A stretch of 64,000 nucleotides of DNA from NCBI GenBank assembly GCA_036674765.1, contig JARVKI010000006.1, positions 558,001 to 622,000 on the forward strand, written 5' to 3'. Below are positions 55,533-64,000 of the stretch, in pieces. Source of the stretch: Seiridium cupressi (taxonomy: Eukaryota > Ascomycota > Sordariomycetes > Amphisphaeriales > Sporocadaceae). The notes beneath the pieces were generated by a model that was given only the letters and a program-made list of their open reading frames with translations, made no database searches and had not been told where the DNA came from. How positions within the stretch are numbered: position 1 is the stretch's first letter; every line of letters starts with the position of its first letter. The position numbers and the translations under genes are program-made.

Positions 55533-56522
55533 CTCGGAAACTTCTGCGTCGTATGGGATTTGCGGTTTGTAGTTGTTCAAAGTGCGGTCGTCTGCGCTCC
55601 AACGGGCGACTTGGAGTGGGTTGTGTGCGGAATGCGGTGTATGTGGCCCACCTCCCTGAGAGGCACCCGAAGATGTAGTGCTCGACGGAAGTTGCCAGGA
55701 GATGAATGGTATGAGGCCGCTACCAGCGCAGTTTGGGTTCGATCTTAGGCGGGAGGAAATTTAGCTTAAAACTGCCGCAGGAACTCAGCAGGCAGAGGAA
55801 GAGAACGAAAGATTCCTCGAGATGTTTATGCACCAAGGGTCTTGATGCCGAGATCAGGGTCGGGAAGCGGGACGCGTTTGGGCCGTGTAGATCTCCAAGT
55901 ACTTTCTGCCAACTGCCGGGTCATGCCACCAGTTGAATATATTGGGATAAGCAGCTCTACAATAGCTTGCGTTTGAGCGTGTCCCAGGGCGAACCCTTGG
56001 GTTTTCTTCGTTCTTTGAAGTGATTGACTTCATACTCCACTGGTAATTAAAACATTGGCATACGTTGATACCCGTGAATGTGTTTGGTGCACTGTTTCGG
56101 CGTCAATGTCGCGGAATTAGCCTTCGTACAGAGATGCGACTAAACCTCTGTGTTATCACAATAGAGAGGTAATCAATTTGGTTGGACCCGTCGCGTCGGA
56201 AACTGCCCCTCTACCCCTCCACGCGTTTGCCTAATAAGCTGTCTCGTCCAATTTTTTATTCAAAAGCTCCCATCAAAAGGCTGAAAGGACGCCGCCCCAA
56301 CCGCCATGCATGATCAGTGGCGCTTTTCTGTGAAACATTTTGAGTGTTGACATCTGGGACTACTGCACTGCACCATGTAACTAGCCAGGGCGTTGCACCT
56401 CTAGATAGTCTCAAACGCTTGACGCACCGCGCTTCTCCCATTCGGGACCACAGCTCATTTCAAGCGTCAACTACAACTGCTACACAACTTTGACCCATGC
56501 CCACGTATCTCATCCGCAAAAC
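55533..56522. promoter_or_regulatory. Divergent intergenic region, KAP114 / rev7
   Basis: About 990 bp between two start codons. Open frames antisense to KAP114 extend into it but have no domain content. Both promoters are expected here; no site was identified. Confidence 0.45.
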
Positions 56523-57357
56523 ATGCCACCCATAGACGACTCGCAATTATCCCACCTCCTCTTGGGCTTCACACACTTCCTGACTGTCTCCATTCACAAC
56601 ATCCTGTTCTACCGGTCCCTCTACCCACCCGCGACCTTTCTCACGACCCGGGCCTATAACCTCGTGGTCCACCAATCGCGACACCCAGCCGTCTGCAACT
56701 GGATTCGCGATGCCGTAGACGCAATCCGCGCTCAGCTGATCCTCGGATCCGTGAGTCGCATCGCCATTGTGATTCATGCGCCAGACTCCAGGGTGTTGGA
56801 GAGGTGGATGATTGACGTCGCGCGGTTTCCGGCGTGCAAAGGATTCAAAGAGCCCAAGGGCAATCGTAGAGACCGGGATGACGACGGGATAGGGGCGCCG
56901 GAGAGGGTCTCTGGGGCAGGGAAAAAAGGTGCAGCAGAGGCGTCAAAGAATGGCATGCTCAACTGGACAGACGTGGATGAGTCATTCCGGGCTGCAGTGA
57001 GGAGGATGGCGTTCGCGAGTGAAAGGATGGATCACTTGCCTGAAGAGTGCACCTTCACAGTCGCGGTAGAGTTGAAGGACAACGGCAAAGCTCCTATCGG
57101 GGTGAGTGTGCTCGAGTGCCAAACCCGGGCGAGATTGCTGACACAAAATCTAGTATCCGCAACATTGGATCCCATCCGAACCCAACCTGCAGACAAAGTC
57201 GCAGGACACGCCGGAGCCTGGGAAGGACGTAGGCGGTGCGAAAACGACTCCCATCAGATCTGTTACGGCCGGCCCACTGTGGTTCGAATGCTGGATAGAA
57301 GAAGGCGAGGCAAAACTGGAGTTGGAGCTGGCAGAGTCAATTGCTTCGTCAGCGTGA
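56523..57357 (+). CDS. rev7: HORMA-domain protein Rev7 (Mad2B/MAD2L2)
   Basis: Regulatory subunit of translesion DNA polymerase zeta, which holds Rev3 and Rev1 through its HORMA safety-belt fold in the nucleus. Two exons (56523-57101, 57154-57357) give 260 aa. The N-terminal HORMA signature reads LLLGFTHFLTVSIHNILFYRSLYPPATF, then VHQSRHPAVCNWIRDAVDAI and SRIAIVIHAPDSRVLERWMIDV. The phase 0 intron rejoins GKAPIGYPQHWIPSEPNL. The safety-belt end includes RSVTAGPLWFECWIEEGEAKLELE. An insertion of about 40 charged residues (NRRDRDDDGIGAPERV...) separates the halves, as in other filamentous fungi. Mad2 proper lacks the YRSLYPPATF segment. Confidence 0.9.
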
Positions 57358-57834
57358 GAGCTTTAAAAATACGGCATGTAAATTATAGGGCCACCCATAA
57401 GGTAGGGATGCGGACTTTGGCCACTGGGTTTCAACACTGAAAATACTGCGTCTAGTACATCTAGTTCCTGCCATAAGTACTATGGACATTATGGTAACCC
57501 GCGAGACACTTCTAGTCATACTCATTATGTGGACTACATCATGAGATCACAACAAGTCGAAAGGCTTATGGTGGAGCGAGGGCATATATGAATTTCAACT
57601 ACCTACTTCTCTTAGTTCAGCGGCTGTAAAAAAACGTTCGGATTGCGTGATTGTGATCTTGGCCAGCAGTATGTAATACAGTTCGTTCATTCATATGCCG
57701 ACTTCTGACCCAGCGGCTTTTGGTATCCCTTTTCGTAATCTTCGTAAGTTTTAATACATGTGCTCTTGCCTTAACAGACCAGGAAGCCTTGAGATAGTCT
57801 TACAGTCTCTCTTTACCCCTGTTGAACCTCCGAT
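57358..57834. other. Convergent 3' intergenic region
   Basis: 477 bp between the ends of rev7 and the PI31 gene. No gene is supported. Confidence 0.45.
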
Positions 57835-58965
57835 TTAGATGATATCTCCGCCCCCAAAACCGCCGAATCCACCACCCCCTCCAAAAGGATTGTTGCCAGA
57901 GCCAGGACCACGGTTACCGAATCGCGGTGTGCCGCCAGGTCCGAGAGGATCGTATCTCGCTCCAGGTGGTACTTGTGGATCGAATCCAGGTTGGCCTCCG
58001 TCTACCCCGAAGAGTGGGTCGTCAAACGTGGGGTGCATGCCCCGTGAACCTCCAGGGCGCGGTAGCCCGCCACCGCCGAGTGACGGACGCAGCGGATCAT
58101 GAGGGCCAAGTCCCGGAGGATTCAGATCGTCAGCTCCAAGGTTGCCAAACGGTGATCTGCCTGGCGCAAATCCGCTGCGTCCAGGAGGCCGGTGGATGTC
58201 GTAAGGATCCTCGAAACCCGGAGGCGGAAAGTCGCCTGCAGGCAGCGGCCGTCGTGGGGGTGGATTGAGAGGATCGTCGAACCCGTAAGGATTTGCCGGC
58301 TGCGGCAGAAGATCGGGCATCATCGGCTGTCTAGGTCCGCGACGGCCAGCATCCTCGGCATCTTCTCTAGCAGCACGATCATCTGGTGACTCCTCATAGC
58401 CCTCCTTCTGCAGTGAAGGCAATAGCTTCTGAATGATGTTGACTTTGACGTGGTTGGCAAGATCAGTGATGCGGCCTTCGTTGATGAACACTGCCTGTAG
58501 TTTTTCGGGTAAGTCTGACCGATCCTCCACCGAGTTGTCTGTCAATGTGATCCTGACAGGGAGGGATCCGTTGGAAACAAAGTCCTTGGTCGTCACTTCC
58601 ACTCTCGCAATACGATCATCTCCGATGGCGACACCTCGAACTTCCGCCTTGCCGCCTATCCTGTCAATCTTGATGACGAACCAAAGAGCGGACTGTGGGT
58701 GTGCGTAAACGAAGGCGCAGGTGTTGAAGGAGGCATTCCAGTTCTCTGGAAGACGGGGGGCGAGCTCGCGGCACTTGGCTTCCATGGTCTTTTCCTCATC
58801 GAAACCCAAAAGTCGGAAGCCCAACGATCCCATGCAAGAATGCGCGAAGAGTGCCAGAGCCTCATGCGAGCTACTTAGGTCCGAGGTCGTATCGCCTTGG
58901 GGATGTGTTGGAAGGGCTTCAGCCATTCCCTTGAGGATGGCTGAGGGGCTAAGGGGGTTCGCCAT
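57835..58965 (-). CDS. Proteasome regulator PI31 (Fub1-like)
   Basis: PI31 family protein that binds and modulates the 20S proteasome in nucleus and cytosol. The single exon encodes 376 aa. The N-terminal FP domain (about 1-185) contains HEALALFAHSCMGSLGFRLLGF, ENWNASFNTCAFVYAHPQS and LWFVIKIDRIGGKAEVRGVAIG. From about residue 215 the protein is Pro/Gly/Arg-rich and disordered (PNPPPRRPLPAGDFPPPGFEDPYDI), the PI31-type C-terminal tail. It ends in the HbYX-free, glycine-rich NNPFGGGGGFGGFGGGDII. Many repeated DPL and FDDPL units occur, which are a PI31 hallmark. The start lies in CAGAATGGC. Confidence 0.9.
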   Translation of the reverse strand: MANPLSPSAILKGMAEALPTHPQGDTTSDLSSSHEALALFAHSCMGSLGFRLLGFDEEKTMEAKCRELAPRLPENWNASFNTCAFVYAHPQSALWFVIKIDRIGGKAEVRGVAIGDDRIARVEVTTKDFVSNGSLPVRITLTDNSVEDRSDLPEKLQAVFINEGRITDLANHVKVNIIQKLLPSLQKEGYEESPDDRAAREDAEDAGRRGPRQPMMPDLLPQPANPYGFDDPLNPPPRRPLPAGDFPPPGFEDPYDIHRPPGRSGFAPGRSPFGNLGADDLNPPGLGPHDPLRPSLGGGGLPRPGGSRGMHPTFDDPLFGVDGGQPGFDPQVPPGARYDPLGPGGTPRFGNRGPGSGNNPFGGGGGFGGFGGGDII

Positions 58966-60249
58966 TCTAGGTACAGCGGGGTGTTGTCTCTTATAATTGT
59001 GTCTGTGAAGGCCTTCGGAGGGCTGGGATAATCGGCAGGTCTAAGCAGAGTGTAAAAGAGTGGAGTGTAGTTGAGGTCGAGACCAAGTATTTATACTCAT
59101 CTGACATCAATCATGGGATTATGATATGAACTGCTGCTGTGTCCCAGGCGTAGGTGGGCGTCATCTTATGGTTGCCTTTGCGGAACGTGGGGTAGCTTGG
59201 AGAGCTTTATCTTATCGTGTGCCCAGGTAGAGCTGCCACCAGCTGCCGGCGGATGTTGGGCCCCCTGTTTCGTACTTGCGGCTCCCCGATACAACTCCTT
59301 AGGTAGCATTTACAATGCCCAATCTAGGCATCATTCACTGCCACCATGGCCGACCAATCGATGCCGTCGATAATTGTATGATTTACGACACCACCTTCCC
59401 ACATAGACATGCATTGGTCGAGTGCCTAAGATAATCGCCCAGTCGTGGATTTAGGGGCTGGCGCACGCCCCATGTTCTTCGTTTATAGCATGGTCAGCCA
59501 CTTTGGCTGGACCATATAATTTCTTATAGAAATCGTTATTTTATAGTAACCTGGTTATGTATTTACATTATTCAACAAATTTCCTAACGTGATGGTTTGG
59601 ATGCGATAACCTCGTTTACCTACCACCTGATTGCGTGTTCCAGATCTATTTACAGCACTATAATAAAGCACAATCTCAGTCCTTCTCGACGGTATAAATA
59701 CATCCTCGTAAGCAGGAAGAAAGTAACACCAAGAAAAGAAATGGGAAAAAGGAAACCTCTCACTAATTTCAAAAGAAGGTGTTCCCTATTATCAAGACAA
59801 TCAAGATAAATCGTTGTGAATATTGAGTGCTTCCTTGATTGCTTCAATATGCCCAATAAACCTGCTTACCGATGTATCACACTATTAGAGACTCAACATC
59901 AAAGACAAATGTATCCTCTCGCGTCCATTGATGACATATTAAACTGCACAGGATGCGTAGTCGTGGCCCTGCTACGTCGTATATACGCAATCCTGAATTA
60001 CGAGCGAGATAAACCTTAAATACAAAGAACGCTCCACGCTCGCGTTTAAATGTTACTATTGCTGCAGCAAACCAAAGGGTATCATTCCTAAAAGCTCAGA
60101 GCCCGGGAAGCTCACTGTTCTTATTCTTACAATGAAAGAGCCCTCCACCCCAGCAGTCATGGATCCATCATATCCCACTCCTGGAGACCATCCCATCTTG
60201 ATGCAACGTTATCGTTTACCTCCTCATAGGGGTCTCCCATGTCGGTTCC
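58966..60249. other. Intergenic, AT-rich in part
   Basis: About 1.28 kb. The left end is the PI31 promoter. AT-rich sequence spans 59510-59590 and 59640-59900. Small open frames are not supported as genes. Confidence 0.5.
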
Positions 60250-63183
60250 CTATGCCCTCGCATCTCGTATTCTATTTGCGGGAGAGGACCGCTGCCCTGG
60301 CCGAGCTGCAGGCCGGCCTCTAGCCTGCTCAACAGGCGCAATAGCACCGGGTCGCTGGCCAATCCTACCGTCACGTGCAGGTCCACCGAGATTCAGGATG
60401 TTCTGGTGAAATGGATCATTCCGTCTATTCATGGCATGTAATGGAAGGTCATGATTGGGTAGTGGCCGAAATTCGTCCATTGGCCCTAGTAAATCAAGCT
60501 CTGCTCCCATGAAGAGGGGCAAAAACACGTTGTCGTTCCGGAGATCTCTGTGAATCCAAGGATCGCGTCGAGGCTGGTTGTTGTCCACTTGTATGGGGTT
60601 TGCAGCATTTCGGAGGAGAGGAGGTGCTTGCTGGGGTCGCGGCTGTAGCACAGCTTCAGCAGCATCTAGTATATTGAGGGCTTGCGCGAGCACCCGTGGT
60701 GGATCTGGTTGATGGCGTCGAAGACTTTCATGTATGTTTTGGGCGGCCCTCTTGTGAGCCTGGGCCTGTTGAGCCTGGTGTTGAACAAGACGCTCGGCTT
60801 CGCGTTGGACTTGTAATCGATCAATAGCATTAGCAGCTTGGTGGATTCTGACGATCCTATCATGACGTTGTCGTATCGCATGCTGTTGGTGTTGCATTGC
60901 GATGCGGCGTCGTTCGTCGTTTTCAAGTTGTATTGCAGGTGGTCCTTTTCTAGGATCAGCAAAGTCTGTCAACGAGAAAAGTAACACGGCAAATTTGTAA
61001 CGTGGGATCGACAATGGCTTGGAAACTTACGTGCAGCCCGCGGTGCAGGTCTTGGGATCTGGATTTGTGGAGGAGCTGGGCGTACCCCTCTTTCTTTCCG
61101 CTTTCGTTCATCTTCTTCCACCTGCGCTGACAGCCTGAGCTTGAGGATATCGGCATTCTGTATCGGACTTGTGTTAGCAGAGATCTTGATTGCCTGGGCC
61201 ATCAACATCGGGAATGCAGGTGGAATTTCCACTCGAACAACCAGAGAGCCTTTTGCTAAATCCCATACTCCATTCCTTATTTCTATTAAAGGGATGATTA
61301 AATCAAATCAATACACGCTGTTTGACTTGGCGCCTAGTATAACTTGACCACTGGCGCCAAGAGAATATAGTCTAATATCCCCAATCGATATCCCCGAGCA
61401 ACTTAGCTAGCCAGTCCACTCTAGAATACCGAGGATGATAAGACATAGTCAAGGAAAATATGGCATTACCAATTCTGGATTGTCCTTGACAACTTGGGAT
61501 CGGCTTGCCTCCTCCGCTCGACGGACTTCGTCTTGGTGACGTACTTCCGTTTGGTCGAATAGGGGGCACTGGCCATCTTTGCCGCCACGGTTCCTATCGT
61601 TGAAGTGGGAATAGTCCGTGACGGTTTGTCTGCATACATAGCATTGTAGAGTGCTACATCGGGTACAACAAATTTTATTGCAGCCATCCATCTTAATGTA
61701 AGGATTAGCGCCTGTCTCGTATTAGCGTCAGGCGTCAGGGCTATTATTGAGCATGTAAGCGTAGGCTGGAGCCTCGTCACTTACATTTGTTACACTTCCT
61801 GATGATTGCCTCGCTCATGGCTTCTTCAATGGTGTGTCTTGCGGAATGGCCCTCTTCTGCTGCAACTTCGGCACAAGTTTTCGGTATATGCGTGATCTTG
61901 CGGCAAAGCCGGCAACTGACAATCTCGCAGGAAGGGTTAGTACACCGAAACTCCTTGTTTTCTTCAACTGGGGGATATTCCATTGCCATAGGACAGAAAG
62001 GGCAAGTCTCAAGGTTCTCAATCCCAGCTGCTTGAAGTGCAGCTTGTGCCTCAATCCGATTCAGAGCAATGCGCAGCTTCCTGTCGAGAAAGGTGTCCTT
62101 TTGGCTTGCAGAAAAGCCGGCAGAGCACCCTTCCATCGAGAGACAAGCAATCTCGCATTTTGAATAACCAATTATGGTTTCCGCTTGTTGTGTCATGCAT
62201 GGGCGGCAGAACCAATGAACCGTAGCACCTTCACAGTGGACCATTCGATTCAGGGGAAACTCATCGAAGCAGCACCCACATTCGGTCATTTCTCCATTCT
62301 TCCTGGCTCGCTCTACGTTAGCCCGTTCTGCGGTGGCAGCAACCTCTTTTGCATCTCTACCGGCCTTGACCGCTCTTGCTGCGATGAATTCATTTAGAGC
62401 GGCACACTGGTCCGCCGAGAGTTTGCTGCGATCAAGGTCATGGATCTTAGCAGCGGAATACTGTTGCAAAACTTTGGTGACCGTCTTTTTCTCGAGCCAC
62501 ATAGGATGGACCTTATCCCAGTCCCGCGAGGCGCTGTCCATGGCGACGTAGGTTCGATAGAGTGAAGAGCCGTTGTTGAACAGTAATTTGTTCCTGATCG
62601 CTGTTTTTGGAGCGAGGGGGAAGTCCTGGCTGATGAGTAAGGTTGCCATATCCTTATACTCTGCAGAGCGCATTTGATCCAAGTAATTAGGGTCATCGAT
62701 CTTCGCTTTGATACCGCCAGTGGGATCCTCAACTTCCCCCTCTTCCTCCTCCTCCACGTCGATGTCGCGTTTACGTTTCAAAGGATTATGCCGCCTTGGG
62801 TACTCTTGACCTCGTTCTTGCTTGTCGAGTACATCGGAGATTATTGCGTCGGAATTGAATGAATGTTCTTCTGCTAGCTTGTCCAGATATTGGGAGTCAA
62901 TGTCTTCGAATATCAGTAGGACCTGTGTCTTGCAGGATGTTAGGTCCGCACCATTTGGCGAGGCGGGTTCTTCCATAGCTGCAGCTGCCCGTGAACGAAT
63001 TCCTTGGTTAACAGCACTGTCTTGGTTGGCATAAGAAGCGCATTTTCTGGGAGCACGCCGCTCCCGTCTTTTGTCCTTGATAGCAGCCTGAGGAACCTTT
63101 TCTGCCTCTTTGGCCTTATCCTGCCGCCCAGGTATTAGCCACTTTCTTCGCAACTTGGATACAAGACTCCGAAAGGTACGCAT
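60250..63183 (-). CDS. RBR-type E3 ubiquitin ligase (RNF216/TRIAD3-like)
   Basis: RING-between-RING ubiquitin ligase. Four exons, in gene order 63183-61785, 61711-61470, 61157-61031 and 60965-60250, give 827 aa. The start is the ATG of MRTFRSLVSKLRRKW. The N-terminal 280 residues are basic with the acidic patch DVEEEEEGEVED. RING1 begins ECGCCFDEFPLNRMVHCEG at about residue 320 and continues HWFCRPCMTQQ. The IBR region holds CPFCPMAMEYPP and CTNPSCEIVSCRLCRK. RING2 is reformed across the first intron as CNKCANPYIKMDGCNKI, then CSTLQCYVC with the likely catalytic Cys. The second intron, 312 bp, is the longest seen here. The C-terminal 275 residues are His/Gln/Arg-rich helices and disorder. The substrate is unknown. 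Confidence 0.87.
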
Positions 63184-64000
63184 GGTCAGAACCAGCGTAT
63201 ACAAATTGTTTTCAGCCTGTTGTTTATACTGATTCGATCACCTCCAAACATCCCCAATTTGTGCGGCGGGCATGTTGAGTAAAGTCAACAATGAAACTGA
63301 AGCGTTGATTTGTACAGCGAGAATGGGATTTATGTGCGCAAACCCAAATCCGGAGCGGCCGCTGACCCAGCATTTGCTAAAAGAAAATGTGCTCGTAACT
63401 TTGGCTGACTCGTTTCTACACTGCATGGACTGTTTCCAAAGCACCGGATCGAGCATTGCGAGGAGACGGTTGAACGTCCCATGCTGGTGCAGAATCGACG
63501 GTGCCTGGGCACCCGAAGGGCAAATGGCGTGGATGACCAATAAGGAGATTGACTTACAGAGAGTGATTGCAGATTGTGGAATGGGTAAAATGGAGGTACC
63601 ACGTTTCTTTCGAGACTTGGTTCCGAAATCGATGCGCAGGTTGTTTGGAGGTGCTGGAGGAGGCTATGAAGAGGGTGGATGGATGCGAATTGAGGAGCAA
63701 GGAGACGTCCAGTCAGCCTTTGCGAAGCCGTCGCGAAAAGAATTGTGAGCCGCTCAAAGGAATCCGCAGTACCTAGCGCGTCTGATCCAATATGGGCAAT
63801 TGCAGCTGTACAAATGTCATAGATCGGGAGACTGCAACGACGACTGCTCGAATGTGACATGCGATATGCTGGCATTCGCCAGTGCAGCAATCACATCGAG
63901 TGGAGATCCGGGGTAAGGAAGCAGGAACTGAAATGGAATGTTTGCGGCGCAATGCCTCAGTAGTAAACCATTGAGGGCAGTATCCCAACGCCGCCAGATG
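63184..64000. other. Unresolved right edge, overlapping open frames on both strands
   Basis: A + strand frame (63272-63748, 158 codons) and a minus-strand frame (63890-63330, 186 codons) overlap. Neither shows a recognisable domain. The minus-strand one has Ser/Leu/His-rich segments (ILFATASQRLTGRLLAPQF) but no credible ATG for its full length. It could be the 3' end of a gene extending beyond the window. I cannot decide. Confidence 0.35.

Noticed and set aside
54744..55748. 334-codon + strand frame antisense to KAP114
   Set aside because: It overlaps conserved karyopherin exons in the opposite direction and shows no domain of its own.
57835..58102. Pro-rich + strand frame at the PI31 3' end
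   Set aside because: Antisense reading of the Gly/Pro-rich PI31 tail.

Overview
The window is nuclear DNA from a filamentous ascomycete, most likely a member of the Sordariomycetes. Genes carry short introns of about 42-231 bp (plus one of 312 bp) with GTNNGT donors, CTAAC/CTGAC-like branch points and YAG acceptors. They are spaced 0.3-2 kb apart on both strands, and the content is typically fungal (Zn2Cys6 regulator, AA9 lytic polysaccharide monooxygenase, DUF6604-like protein, Bud3, Atp25). I see no bacterial operons, CRISPR array, tRNA or rRNA. Twenty-four protein genes are supported, most of them by exon models that keep frame across every junction.

Layout, left to right. 1-6.2 kb: 3' part of a WD40 mitochondrial fission adaptor (Mdv1-like), an aldo-keto reductase and an unrecognised disordered nuclear-type protein. 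6.7-12.6 kb: bub3 and the GPN2 GTPase diverge; GPN2 and pop5 meet tail to tail only 9 bp apart; pop5 and the fused molybdenum-cofactor gene cnxE diverge. 13.2-14.2 kb: a DUF6604-like gene, possibly decaying, over degenerate repeats. 15.0-17.5 kb: V-ATPase c'' (vma16) divergent from the tRNA-binding cofactor arc1. 19.6-20.6 kb: a small secreted cysteine-rich protein with a triplicated motif. 21.1-28.1 kb: two mitochondrial gene-expression genes, RPO41 and ATP25, share a divergent promoter. 29.5-34.0 kb: secreted S1/P1 nuclease, exopolyphosphatase PPX1 and an unrecognised coiled-coil gene. 34.4-46.1 kb: the RhoGEF Bud3, the short two-exon cohesion gene ctf8, AFG1 and an AA9 enzyme. 47.3-51.1 kb: a nine-exon Zn2Cys6 factor, an AT-rich repeat island and a tiny metallothionein-like gene. 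52.1-63.2 kb: importin-9/Kap114, Rev7, the proteasome regulator PI31 and an RNF216-like RBR ubiquitin ligase. The last 0.8 kb is unresolved.

Most genes are conserved housekeeping genes (mitochondrial maintenance, checkpoint and cohesion, nuclear import, proteolysis). They are interleaved with accessory loci: two secreted enzymes, the secreted cysteine-rich protein, the DUF6604-like gene, the zinc-cluster factor and the metallothionein. I found no biosynthetic gene cluster and no intact transposon. The most unusual items are the repeat-bearing secreted protein, the metallothionein-like gene whose stop codon lies directly after its intron, the histidine-rich linker in CnxE, and three genes (bub3, bud3, kap114) with stop-free introns of 3n length that would keep frame if retained. 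All identities come from reading motifs and gene structure; no database search was possible.
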